A stretch of 64,000 bases of DNA from CAYXVF01 sp964468125 (lineage in GTDB: Bacteria; Myxococcota; XYA12-FULL-58-9; CAYXVF01), in contig CAYXVF010000005.1 of the NCBI GenBank assembly GCA_964468125.1, forward strand, positions 38,594-102,593. Reading direction: 5' to 3'. The position numbers were made by a program, and so were the translations under genes. Below, one piece after another: positions 17,301-25,406 of the stretch. Each line of letters starts with the position of its first letter. The first letter of the stretch is position 1. Under the pieces are notes generated by a model. The model worked only from the letters and a program-made list of their open reading frames with translations. It was not told the origin of the DNA and ran no database searches.

Positions 17301-18136
17301 GCGAACATCACCACCACCTGACGGAGCTCGCCCTCGAGTCGCCACCCCTCGGGAGCACTTCGGAGGCGAGAGGCAAACCACGGGGGCACGAACGCTTCGA
17401 GCAGCGCGATTTTCTCTTCGACCTGCTCGTCGATGCGATTGCCGAGCGGCACGAACTCCTGAGTGGCCGGCCAGTCGCGCAAACCACGAACCAAAGCGGC
17501 GTCGTCGGTGCGCTCGACGACTTCGATGTTGCCTTCGAGCGCTCCCACGACGCTCACGTCCGCCGCGATGGCGTTCGGCGAGGCATGCCTTTGCATCATG
17601 ACTGCCCGCGTCGCCGCTTCTCCGGCGATCACCGCGGCGCGACGGGAGAGATCGCCGAGCACTGGCAATCGAATCGGCCCACGCGCGAGCCCGACGCGAA
17701 GCATGAGCTCGCGACTCTGGCCCTCGATCAGCCGGCCGAGCTCACCGAACATCAGTCGCTGTGCCGCGAGCGCGGATGCGGTCGCCCGACGCGCATCGTC
17801 GTTTCCACGGTAAAACACGGTGATCGAATCGCCACCGAACTGCACGACATAACCAAAGTAAGGAAAGATCGCGCGCTCGAGGAGCGAGCCGAAGAGCTGA
17901 TTCAGGACGGTGCTGAGCTTCGAGAGTCCGTCGTCGCCGGAGTGCGCGAGACGTTCGCACAAGGGCGTAAACCCGACGAGGTCCGCGACGAGGACCGTGC
18001 CGTGAAAGTCATGGGAGCGGATTGAGCGCTCAGTGGGGTGAGCGAGAATCTCCTCGACGACGTGGTACGGCACGGTTTTGCAGAGGGCCGCGAGGTAGGC
18101 ACGTCGTTGCTTCTGCTCGTCGAAGGGCACGTTCAA
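14366..18136 (-). CDS. Soluble-adenylyl-cyclase-like protein: two cyclase domains, NTPase, TPR
   Basis: A 1256-residue cytoplasmic signalling protein with the same order of domains as human ADCY10: cyclase domain C1 (about 45-215), C2 (about 270-445), a P-loop NTPase (Walker A GEAGSGKS, 494-501) and about 300 residues of TPR-like repeats. C1 keeps the metal aspartates Asp52 and Asp103; C2 keeps Lys314, Thr388, Asn395 and Arg399. Neither domain is complete alone, so one composite active site is expected. Thr388 replaces Asp, as in class IIIb cyclases. The start is TTG 18136, overlapping the CPBP stop (TTGA). Confidence 0.9.
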   Translation of the reverse strand: MNVPFDEQKQRRAYLAALCKTVPYHVVEEILAHPTERSIRSHDFHGTVLVADLVGFTPLCERLAHSGDDGLSKLSTVLNQLFGSLLERAIFPYFGYVVQFGGDSITVFYRGNDDARRATASALAAQRLMFGELGRLIEGQSRELMLRVGLARGPIRLPVLGDLSRRAAVIAGEAATRAVMMQRHASPNAIAADVSVVGALEGNIEVVERTDDAALVRGLRDWPATQEFVPLGNRIDEQVEEKIALLEAFVPPWFASRLRSAPEGWRLEGELRQVVVMFAELWGIDRSTGSSEVALHLSRSILRAFRRYGGLTLKADIAETGHRVLVLFGLHEPSENDSERALLAALEATARVRGYGASRNLDVGVRCGIHTGTVYFGAIGSDAKHDITVVGDAVNVAARAATEAQPFDVIATESVLTKAGHEFRASDRGPIRVKGREDPVRLYVIHSPNEGKSHFAQGRASPRFRAGRESEAARLNHAVNEAYAGQGTVLGIVGEAGSGKSAILGEVIDRWVRAGGVGVIGRCRYATSTIPLAPVVSMFENFLGITSIDTEEQRRDRIRTVLKRYDLPDGAPELVSLLQPVRRPDGSTEALVDLADSHARERVLGSITRFLEQRFREEPLLYVVEDLHFADTLTLQLAMRLWALGRHWPFMMVGTYRPDPLLDDLRRTLDFELELPNLSLADSTELIAHELGGESVEADLSVFMWERTNGNPGYLVELLRFFSDRELLQVRAGAVTASTGTQALKDIVPDSMAQVALAALNHLGEVERRVLRTAAAIGRRFDNALLQAASSDELAEDMVGDAMARLEGERVITADQSAGAGYMFRDDVMRAVAYSTIPEGDRREVHVRIADALESLPAEHPSRTAAALAHHRERGGQYSVAVKWFERAARLATRASLDRETAYLVDRWNEVRERLDEKAQPPVVTVARMTMLKFLAVARQGIPKDTVEEGKQLDQRLWDALDDNARAAIDYWVGEALVGLGRPERARDRLERAFASKARDHLRSDAARLIARSYTQAHEIETARQWLKRATELAVDDPYRQVRISLGLAYLLMSEGQLEEARELYETARKAARNRDHLLIAATATSRIAHVDLLTADFERARRGFEEAMVLDRAVGQWNKLAKDLLGTGQCLLWQGRYDDALGPLERAVSMATDLGDQLTASAGFIHLGLALSMTSDPVGGVKMVEDGYRRAVRGGLREAEIAADLHLLRIALVQRDDRAASYAMKRCEIHRQSARSPLFARVFGELQTQAGPFLE

Positions 18137-19059
18137 ACACTAGGCGAGTTGGACACCCGCTTCCCCTCTTTTTGCGGGGCGCTCTCGCGCACACGCAGGT
18201 AGGCCAGAACCGCAGCCGCGCACACGCATAGCAGGATGAGCGCGGCCAGGCCACGAGTGAGATCGCGGCCAAACCAGATGCTCTCGGGTCCGACCCGGTG
18301 GCTCGTGAGCGCGAAGGAGCGCAGCGCGAACACCCAGCCCAAGTGGAGACCGATCGCGAGGTAGAGTGAGCGGGTCATCACGACGACGTAGCCGAGAATC
18401 GCGCCCACCATGAGCAAGGTGAGCAAGCCCTTCAGCACCAGCATCGGCTCGGAGAATTGCCAGAAAGCGTGCGGGATCAGCTCGAAGCCCGACAGCCACC
18501 CCGGCTCTTCGATCTTCCCGGCTTTCGGGTTCGGTTTCAGAAAATGCACGATGGCAAAGAACGGGGCGAGAAAGGCCAGCGCCCCCTGCCAGCTCATTTC
18601 GCGCCGGAGTGCCCCGAAGAGTGCGCCCCGGAAGAAGACCTCCTCGATGATCGAGACGGCCACGGCCGTGCCGAGCGCCTCGAGAAGGCGATGGGCGGGG
18701 AACGGCTCATGGAATCGCACCTGACCCGTCGCGAGCAACAGGGCGGCGACGACCCACAAACCGACCACTCCGATGCCGATCCCCGCCCCGAGATCCCGCC
18801 AACGCTGCGGATTCGGCTCGATCTCCAGGTCTGCCACTCGCCGCGCGCCAACCCAGCGCAGAAACGGGTAGAGTCCGGCGATGGCGACGATGAGTGTTGC
18901 CCTATTGAAGTACTTCGTGAAGTCGAATTTCGCGAGACTCTGCGGCAGCCATCCACCTTCGATCCCCGCCTGGGTGGCCCAGTAGAGCGGCGGCGCCAGC
19001 AGCGCTCCTCCCACGAGAACGACCAGGAGAAAGCCTAGGATCTTGCCGATGGTCCTCAC
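18133..19059 (-). CDS. CPBP-family intramembrane metalloprotease
   Basis: A 308-residue membrane protein with about eight hydrophobic segments. The Abi/CPBP (CAAX-protease-like) motifs are present: EExxxR as IEEVFFRGALFG, an HFLKP histidine and the last-motif histidine in GLHLGWVF. Family members cleave peptides within the membrane; some process bacteriocins and others prenylated or sorted proteins. GTG 19059 overlaps the stop of the MshEN-FHA gene (GTGA), and its own stop overlaps the cyclase start, placing it in the middle of a signalling operon. Its substrate is unknown. Confidence 0.88.
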   Translation of the reverse strand: MRTIGKILGFLLVVLVGGALLAPPLYWATQAGIEGGWLPQSLAKFDFTKYFNRATLIVAIAGLYPFLRWVGARRVADLEIEPNPQRWRDLGAGIGIGVVGLWVVAALLLATGQVRFHEPFPAHRLLEALGTAVAVSIIEEVFFRGALFGALRREMSWQGALAFLAPFFAIVHFLKPNPKAGKIEEPGWLSGFELIPHAFWQFSEPMLVLKGLLTLLMVGAILGYVVVMTRSLYLAIGLHLGWVFALRSFALTSHRVGPESIWFGRDLTRGLAALILLCVCAAAVLAYLRVRESAPQKEGKRVSNSPSV

Positions 19060-19937
19060 ACCGGCTCCACGAGCACGACGCGGATCAACGTGCTCCCGGC
19101 CTGGATCCAATCGCCGTCCGTGAGCATGGACCTGTTCACCCTCTTCTTGTTCACGAAGGTTCCGTTGGACGAGCCCAAGTCGACGAGCTCCACCGCCCGA
19201 CCTCGGACGCTGATCTGAAAGTGACGCCTGGACATGCGATTGTCTTCTACTGTCAGGTCGACGTCCTGACCGCGGCCAAACACCATCTCCGTGCCGTCAG
19301 GCACCTGGACCGCCTTGTCCTTGCGCGGTCCGGTGAAGAACTTCAGCTCGACGATCCGCGTACTGAAGTCGAGTCCGCTGTCCGGATCCTGGCCGATCCA
19401 GGTTTTCATCTCCCTCACCGAATTCAGCTCCGCCTGATCCTTGTTCGGCGCGGTCGGGTCGATATCGATGACACCGTTCATGCTCTCCGTCGAGCCGCGA
19501 TAGAACCGGCGGATCGCTTTGCGGATCTGAGTGATGGTGCTCAGGCAAGGCTCCACGGTGCAGCCGAGTCGAAACTGCAGCTCGTCCACCGCCTGCAGGT
19601 TTGTCGGATCGGCCATCGCGACCTGGAGCCGACGAGCGCCCCCCTGCCGCACGAAGCGAAGAGGCAGAACGAGCTCCTGCTCCGCGGTTTCGACGCTGAG
19701 GGTCTCGAGGACCTCCGGAGCGATTCGGCTGACCTTTCGCAGGTCGACGGCGGTGATCCGAAGCGCCTTCGACAGCGCATGGAGCATTTGCTCCTCGGTG
19801 ACCAACTGCAGGGCGAGAATGGTTTCACCGAGCTTGCGAAACCCGGGGTGACGACGCTGATGATCGAGCGCACTCCGAAGCTGCGCATCGCTTATGAGCC
19901 CCTGCTCGACCAGCAGGTCACCCAGCCGCACTTTCAC
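19056..19937 (-). CDS. MshEN (c-di-GMP-binding type) plus FHA domain protein
   Basis: A 293-residue protein. Residues about 3-150 are an MshEN/GspE N-terminal domain: RLGDLLVEQGLI followed by LxxxLxxQ fits the first c-di-GMP-binding motif, and KLGETILALQLV is a weaker second copy. Residues about 195-290 are an FHA phosphothreonine-binding domain with FGRGQ, SRRHF and GSSNGTF. There is no ATPase, so this is not a secretion motor. GTG 19937 was chosen because GGGAG precedes it; GTG 19964 is the alternative. First gene of a four-gene unit. Confidence 0.88.
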   Translation of the reverse strand: MKVRLGDLLVEQGLISDAQLRSALDHQRRHPGFRKLGETILALQLVTEEQMLHALSKALRITAVDLRKVSRIAPEVLETLSVETAEQELVLPLRFVRQGGARRLQVAMADPTNLQAVDELQFRLGCTVEPCLSTITQIRKAIRRFYRGSTESMNGVIDIDPTAPNKDQAELNSVREMKTWIGQDPDSGLDFSTRIVELKFFTGPRKDKAVQVPDGTEMVFGRGQDVDLTVEDNRMSRRHFQISVRGRAVELVDLGSSNGTFVNKKRVNRSMLTDGDWIQAGSTLIRVVLVEPV

Positions 19938-19999
19938 CGAATCTCCCTTCCTCGACTCTCTCACTCTATCGTCCAGCCGGCCTCGTCACCAGAGAGCAG

Positions 20000-21298
20000 A
20001 TGGGATATGACCCGGCCGCCATGAGAGGGCTCCGCGCACTACTGTCCTACATCGCATTCTGGGTCGCACTTCCGGTTTTGATCGCGCACCCCAAGCTGCG
20101 TCGGGGCTATCGGCAACGCCTAGGATTCTACCGCGACGATGAGCTCGCGATTGGCGACGGCCCGCGGGTCTGGATGCACGGCGCATCTGCGGGCGACGTT
20201 CTCGCACTCATTCCTACGGTTCGCGCCCTTCGCGCTCTTCGGCCGGAGATCCGGGTCGTCATCACGACGACCACCAACACCGGACGCGCGATGGCCAACA
20301 AGTTTCGGGACGAGCTCGCATCGGTGCTCTATCAGCCCTACGACATCCCCGGAGCGGTACTCCGCGGGCTTCGCCGACTTCGTCCGGACGTGTTGGTGCT
20401 CGAGTACACGGAGCTTTGGCCGCAGCTCATCACGCAGGCGGAACGAAGAGGCGTGGCTGTAGTGCTCCACAACGGTCGTTTCTCCAGCGAGCGCCTCTAC
20501 CGCTACCGCTGGCTATTTCGCATTGCAGGGCAGCTCCCGGCCAAACTGCGGCTTGCGCTGATGCGCGACGAAATCGGAGCCGAAGCGGCTCGAGCTCTGG
20601 GTGCCCCGCCGGAGCGCGTTCGCGTGACCGGCAACACGAAGTTCGACAACCTACCGAAGGAGCCCGGCACCGAAGCACTGCGCTCATTGCGCGAGAGCCT
20701 CGGGCTTTCGGAAGACGCGCTCGTTTGGGTGGCCGGAAGCACCCACGAAGGGGAAGAAGAAACCCTCTTTGAGATCTACGGTCGACTCCAGAAGGACTGC
20801 CCAAAGCTGCGACTCGTACTGGCACCCCGCTATGTGGACCGCGCCGACCGGCTCGAAGCGCAATGCCGGCGCATGGGACTCAGCGTCAGCCGGCGCTCGC
20901 GAGGCGGCGGGGGCGAAGGGGTCGTCCTCCTCGACACGATCGGCGAGCTCGCAACCGCCTATGCCCTGGGAGACGTCGTCTTTGTCGGCGGGAGCTTCAT
21001 CGAGCGTGGCGGCCAGAACATCCTCGAGCCTGCGGCGCACGGCAAACCCGTGCTCTTCGGCCCACACATGGAGAATTTCGCCGACTCGGTGACCTTGCTC
21101 TTGGGTCGCGGAGGCATTCAGGTCTCGAACCCCGAACAGCTCGAACGCGTCTTAGCTGACCTTCTCCAACGTCCCGAGCATCGCGAGGAGCTCGGAACGA
21201 TGGCCCGTGAGCTCGTTCAGCGCCAGAGCGGCGCCGCGGAGCGCAACGCTCACGCAATCGCGGCGTTGCTCCCCGCTCAGGCCCAAGCGACGATGTAG
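20000..21298 (+). CDS. waaA: 3-deoxy-D-manno-octulosonic acid (Kdo) transferase
   Basis: Inner-membrane enzyme that transfers Kdo to lipid A precursor. The 432-residue protein has an N-terminal hydrophobic anchor, WMHGASAGDV with the catalytic-region His/Glu-type loop, TTTTNTGRAMA, WPQLI, the donor-site region VTGNTKFDN, and VFVGGSFIERGGQNILEPA, the nucleotide-sugar signature of the GT30 family. Two starts are possible, ATG 20000 and ATG 20021. The next gene is convergent and overlaps by 22 bases. It implies a Kdo-containing LPS. Confidence 0.94.
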   Translation: MGYDPAAMRGLRALLSYIAFWVALPVLIAHPKLRRGYRQRLGFYRDDELAIGDGPRVWMHGASAGDVLALIPTVRALRALRPEIRVVITTTTNTGRAMANKFRDELASVLYQPYDIPGAVLRGLRRLRPDVLVLEYTELWPQLITQAERRGVAVVLHNGRFSSERLYRYRWLFRIAGQLPAKLRLALMRDEIGAEAARALGAPPERVRVTGNTKFDNLPKEPGTEALRSLRESLGLSEDALVWVAGSTHEGEEETLFEIYGRLQKDCPKLRLVLAPRYVDRADRLEAQCRRMGLSVSRRSRGGGGEGVVLLDTIGELATAYALGDVVFVGGSFIERGGQNILEPAAHGKPVLFGPHMENFADSVTLLLGRGGIQVSNPEQLERVLADLLQRPEHREELGTMARELVQRQSGAAERNAHAIAALLPAQAQATM

Positions 21299-22146
21299 GC
21301 AATCCAGCTGTCTTCGTTTTCAGCCTTGCTGACCTTGCGGAACACGCCGTTGCCTTCACCGCTCTTGGTCGCCCCTTCCCAGTAGACGTCCACCGATGAG
21401 AACCCGGCGTCCAGGAGCATGTCGCGAATCTCCGGTAGCGTCCACACCCGCCAGTCATAGGCAAAGGCCTTCTTCATCTTCGATCCGTCCTTGAACTCGA
21501 AATGAATGTAGCGAATCGCCTCGGCGCTGAGCGCGTCCATGGGCCTCTGGTCCCAGATGTACGTGAAGTCACCGTGGTCGGTTTCTTCTTCGACTTCGAT
21601 CTGCGCCTCTGGGCCACCGTGAATGTCGAGAAAGAATGCGCCACCTGCTGTCAGCTCGTCGTGCACCTTGCGGTAGTAGCGCACCATCGTGTTGCGGTCC
21701 TTGAACACGCAAAAGGAGAAATTAAACGCGACGCAAACGTCAGACGCTTCGCCCGCACCTTCGAGGACATCGCGCTCGAGAAGCTTTACGCGAGAAGCTC
21801 GCTCGTCGCCGAGCGGTTGAATGTGCCGGTCGACCCCCGACGCGAGCGTTGGGCCGTCGAGGTCGAGGCCGGTCGCACGATTGTCGTCTCGCTTCTTCAC
21901 CCATTCGGCGCACAGAGCGGCGGTACCGCAGAAGTCTTCACGCAAGACCGCAGCCGGTTTGCCGTGACGCTTCTTGTAGACCCGATCGATGAAGGCGACG
22001 TCTGCGCTCACTTCTTGTACGGAGCGCTCGTAAAGGTCGTGCTTATCCGCCGTCTTCGCGGTGAGCTTCACCCTTTTCTTCTTCTTGTCTTTCTTCTTGT
22101 CTTTGGAGCGTTTGCGCTTCTTTTCGTCGTCTTTGCGGCTTCCCAT
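21277..22146 (-). CDS. Class I SAM-dependent methyltransferase with lysine-rich N-terminus
   Basis: A 289-residue protein. Residues 1-28 are almost all Lys, Arg and Asp. After this comes a methyltransferase domain: motif I is degenerate (LREDFCGTAALCAEW), followed by TGLDLDGPTL and a CVAFNFSFCVF strand. The FCGTA version of motif I is typical of a small family of uncharacterised methyltransferases. ATG 22146 gives this start; the much longer frame upstream runs through the pseudouridine synthase gene in another frame and is rejected. The substrate is unknown. Confidence 0.86.
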   Translation of the reverse strand: MGSRKDDEKKRKRSKDKKKDKKKKRVKLTAKTADKHDLYERSVQEVSADVAFIDRVYKKRHGKPAAVLREDFCGTAALCAEWVKKRDDNRATGLDLDGPTLASGVDRHIQPLGDERASRVKLLERDVLEGAGEASDVCVAFNFSFCVFKDRNTMVRYYRKVHDELTAGGAFFLDIHGGPEAQIEVEEETDHGDFTYIWDQRPMDALSAEAIRYIHFEFKDGSKMKKAFAYDWRVWTLPEIRDMLLDAGFSSVDVYWEGATKSGEGNGVFRKVSKAENEDSWIAYIVAWA

Positions 22147-22169
22147 GGCCGCCGATATGCGCACCGCCC

Positions 22170-23096
22170 TCAGGCCGAAGCAAGGGCGGGATGATCGAGT
22201 CCGTAAGACAAAGCGAGGGCTCGAAGATCTTCCGGAGGCGCCGAACGAAACTCCCGACGTGTCCCGTTGCTGAGCTCGAAGCCGAGTTCGTAGGCGTGCA
22301 GCATCGGTCGCGCGATCGGCACCGGCGGCGTGGTGACGGTGTAGCGAGGTCCGCCGTAGAGACCGTCGCCTAGGAGCGGGTGACCCAGGTGCGAGGCGTG
22401 CACGCGGATCTGGTGTGTGCGTCCCGTGTGGAGCGTCGCCTCTACGAGCGAAGCCTGCGCGGCTGCGGCGAGCGGCACGAAGTCCGTTCGGGCCGCTTTG
22501 CCATCGTCTCGCACACCGTGACGAGTCCCCTTCACGCGCCCGATGGGTGCGTCGACGCGCTCCTCGCGATCGAAGCGACCACGAAGGAGCGCCAGGTAGC
22601 GTTTGGCGACGGCGCCTTCCCGAAAGGCCTGGTTCAGCCGCCGGGTCGCCGAGCTCGTTCGCGCCATGACGATCAAGCCGCTGGTACCCGCGTCGAGCCG
22701 GTGCACCAGCGTCACCGCGGTGCGCTTCTCTCCGAGCTGCGCCAAGAGCTTGGGCACCTCCGTTTCGAGGGAAGGGCTGCCGTGACGATCCGTTTCGCTC
22801 AGGAGTCCTGGGGGCTTTTCGAGAACGACCAAGGCGGACTCGAGGTAGACAATCCGGGCCTCCGGCGCGCCGCCCGCTTCGACGGGAGTCGCTTCGTCCT
22901 CTCCGGCGATCCGCACCCGCTGTCCCGACCTCAGGGGGCGAGTCATGACGCGCAGGGTCCGCCCATTGAGCGAGACACGACCCGTTCGGATCCATTGACG
23001 CGCGACGCGACGGGAGACGGCGCAACGATGGGCGATGAACTTGTCGATGTTGGTCCCGGCGTCTTCGGGCTCGACCTCCAGGAGCGTGTCCGCCAT
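22170..23096 (-). CDS. RluA-family pseudouridine synthase
   Basis: A 308-residue RNA-modifying enzyme: an S4 RNA-binding domain (about 12-70, with VARQWIRTGRV) and the RluA catalytic domain, whose motif HRLDAGTSGL carries the catalytic aspartate, with GRTHQIRVHASHLGHPLLGD near the end. By domain layout it resembles RluD/RluC; the specific target uridine cannot be assigned. ATG 23096 overlaps the mreB stop by one base (TGATG), so it is probably co-translated with mreB. Confidence 0.93.
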   Translation of the reverse strand: MADTLLEVEPEDAGTNIDKFIAHRCAVSRRVARQWIRTGRVSLNGRTLRVMTRPLRSGQRVRIAGEDEATPVEAGGAPEARIVYLESALVVLEKPPGLLSETDRHGSPSLETEVPKLLAQLGEKRTAVTLVHRLDAGTSGLIVMARTSSATRRLNQAFREGAVAKRYLALLRGRFDREERVDAPIGRVKGTRHGVRDDGKAARTDFVPLAAAAQASLVEATLHTGRTHQIRVHASHLGHPLLGDGLYGGPRYTVTTPPVPIARPMLHAYELGFELSNGTRREFRSAPPEDLRALALSYGLDHPALASA

Positions 23097-24139
23097 CAAT
23101 CGGAGATCAGAATCTGGCGATAGCTGTCGATGTCTTCGAGGACCATACCTGCGCCGTGGACCACCGCCAGCAGCGGCTCGTCGGCGACGAAGGCCGGAAT
23201 GCCGATCTCTTCGCGAAGCATGGTCGAGAGCCCGCGAAGGTTCGCACCGCCCCCGGCGAGCACGACGCCGCGGTCCGAAATGTCACCGCTCAGCTCGGGG
23301 GGCGTCTTCTCCAGGGTCGCCTTCACAGCCTCGAGAATGCTGCGGGCACAATCGGAAAGGGCCTCGCGAACCTCGGGCCCCGTGAGCTCGATCGACTTGG
23401 GCACTCCGCTGATCAGGTCGCGCCCCTTCACGTCCATGGGCTCTGGTTCTTCCGACGGGTCCTCCGGCGGCCAGACGCTGCCGAGCTTGAACTTGATCTG
23501 CTCCGCAGTGCGCTCGCCGATCAACATGTTGTGGTGCCGGCGGACGTAGTTGATGATCGCTTCGTCGAGCTTGTCGCCTGCGACTTTTAGCGTCACGTTC
23601 GTCACCATGCCACTCATAGACACCACCGCGACGTCCGTGGTGCCACCACCGATATCGACGATCATGTTGCCACGAGCCTCACGAACGGGGAGTCCGGCGC
23701 CGATCGCCGCCGCCATGGGCTGCTCGATCAACCAAACCTGGCGCACGCCCGCGTTCTCCGCCGCCTCGCGGACGGCCTTTCGCTCAACGTTCGTGATCCC
23801 AGCGGGCACAGAGATGATCAGCCGAGAACGAACGAAGTAGCGCCGGTTGTGGACCTTCTTCACGAAGTAGTCGAGCATGGCCTCGGTCACGGTGAAGTCC
23901 GCGATGACACCGTCGCGCATCGGACGAATCGCAACGATGTTGCCCGGGGTTTTTCCGAGCATTTGCTTTGCCTCGGCCCCTACCGCGAGGACCTTTTGGC
24001 CCCCGTTCTTCTTGGCGATAGCGACGACCGATGGCTCGTTGGTCACGATGCCCTGGCTGCGGACATAGACGAGGGTATTCGCCGTCCCGAGATCGATCGC
24101 GAGGTCGGTGGAGAACATTCCCAGGACGGAATCGAACAT
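23096..24139 (-). CDS. mreB: Rod-shape-determining protein MreB
   Basis: Bacterial actin that guides the elongasome. A 347-residue protein with the actin-fold motifs DLGTANTLVY (phosphate 1), DIGGGTTDVAVV (phosphate 2) and VVLAGGGANLRGL (adenosine). The start ATG 24139 gives MFDSVLGMFSTDLAIDLG, the standard MreB N-terminus; upstream reading frame is ignored. A short acidic-proline insertion (about residues 222-237) breaks the usual sequence after the IKFKLG helix. mreC and mreD do not follow; an RNA-modification gene does. Confidence 0.96.
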   Translation of the reverse strand: MFDSVLGMFSTDLAIDLGTANTLVYVRSQGIVTNEPSVVAIAKKNGGQKVLAVGAEAKQMLGKTPGNIVAIRPMRDGVIADFTVTEAMLDYFVKKVHNRRYFVRSRLIISVPAGITNVERKAVREAAENAGVRQVWLIEQPMAAAIGAGLPVREARGNMIVDIGGGTTDVAVVSMSGMVTNVTLKVAGDKLDEAIINYVRRHHNMLIGERTAEQIKFKLGSVWPPEDPSEEPEPMDVKGRDLISGVPKSIELTGPEVREALSDCARSILEAVKATLEKTPPELSGDISDRGVVLAGGGANLRGLSTMLREEIGIPAFVADEPLLAVVHGAGMVLEDIDSYRQILISD

Positions 24140-24245
24140 GGCGCCAAAAACGGTGATCGACGACCCGTTGTCAAGGTCCCCCGATCTGACCCAGGCACGT
24201 CCGTGCCATTGCCGCAGGGTCCGCTTTCCCCTAGCGTTCGGTCCC

Positions 24246-25385
24246 ATGCGCACCTGGATCCGAGCCTGCACGCTGGCACTCGCCAGCGCCCTCGCCGCCT
24301 GCGGTGGGGCCACTCCCGAGAGCGAGCCAGTCCCCGCTGCAAAGGCGCCGCCCGAGGTCAGCTACGAAGACCTGGTAGGGCTCTCGGAGAGCTATCTCGA
24401 GACCGGCAAAGCCGATCGAGCCCTCGACGTGGCCCGCGATGCGGTGACCAAGGATGACACGCGTCCGGAAGGCTATCTGGCGCTCGGGCGTGCCCTCGCC
24501 TCCAACGAACGCCTCGAAGACGCCATCGACGCCTACGAGTCCGCTCGCGAACGGGGTGCGGAGGGACATCGGGTGACCCTCGAACTCGCGACCCTTTATG
24601 ACGTGGTTCGTCGCTATGAAGAGGCCATCGCGACCTACCAGGTGCACCTCGCAAATCACCCGGAGGACGCGGATGCGCATCAGCAGCTCGGCCTGACCTA
24701 CCTGCTCGCCAGACAGCCGGACGCGGCGGTCGCGAGCCTGGAGCAGGCTCTCGAGCTCGACCCGGACAACGAGCAGGCACGCATCGACTACGGGATGGCT
24801 TTGATCCGCGCCGGTCGATCGATCGATGCCATCGCCACCTTGACGCCGATCACCGAGGCCGATCCCGAACGCGCGGACGCCTGGCGCCTCCTGGCCCGCG
24901 CCGAGGCGTCCCAACGGGACTGGGCCGAGGCGTTGCGTCACGTCGACCGGGCGCTCGAGCTTCAGCCCGCGGACCGCGATGCGCTGTCCCTGCGCTGCCG
25001 CCTGCACGTGGTGCGAGGCGAGGCGGATCGTGCCCTCGCCGACTGCCAGCAGCTTCGAGAGCTCGACCCGGACAACCCCGCGGTCAAGCTGCGCGTCGCC
25101 GGTCTTCTCGCCGAAAGCGGCGCGCTCGACGAGGCCGCCGGCCTCGTAGACGAGGTTGCGCGAAGCGTCCCGGACCACCCAGCGGTGCAATTTCGACGCG
25201 ACCAGATCGGAGCTCGACGCGGCGACGAGGAGGCGTTCAAACGCATCAGCATCCTCGCCCAGCAGCGCAAAGACGACCCGGAGCTCTGGTGGGAAGTGCA
25301 CACGCTCGCGAAGTCCGCAAAGAACCGAAAGCTCGCAAGGAAAGCCTCCGCCGAGCTCAAAAAGCTCGGCCTTTCAGCAAAGTGA
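24246..25385 (+). CDS. TPR-repeat lipoprotein
   Basis: A 379-residue lipoprotein with a signal sequence ending in LAAC and about eight tetratricopeptide repeats from residue 40 to 340 (for example EAIATYQVHLANHPEDADAH and repeats ending ALELDPDN). TPR lipoproteins in Gram-negative bacteria often act as periplasmic scaffolds for outer-membrane machines; there is no partner gene that fixes the role here. ATG 24246 is chosen for the signal peptide. It is divergent from mreB with 106 bases between the starts. Confidence 0.86.
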   Translation: MRTWIRACTLALASALAACGGATPESEPVPAAKAPPEVSYEDLVGLSESYLETGKADRALDVARDAVTKDDTRPEGYLALGRALASNERLEDAIDAYESARERGAEGHRVTLELATLYDVVRRYEEAIATYQVHLANHPEDADAHQQLGLTYLLARQPDAAVASLEQALELDPDNEQARIDYGMALIRAGRSIDAIATLTPITEADPERADAWRLLARAEASQRDWAEALRHVDRALELQPADRDALSLRCRLHVVRGEADRALADCQQLRELDPDNPAVKLRVAGLLAESGALDEAAGLVDEVARSVPDHPAVQFRRDQIGARRGDEEAFKRISILAQQRKDDPELWWEVHTLAKSAKNRKLARKASAELKKLGLSAK

Positions 25386-25406
25386 TCTCGCTGGGGGGCG
25401 CGTCTT

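Noticed and set aside
22147..23025. Long N-terminal extension of the methyltransferase frame
   Set aside because: It runs through the RluA-type gene in another frame, is arginine-rich and has no domain; the real start is ATG 22146.
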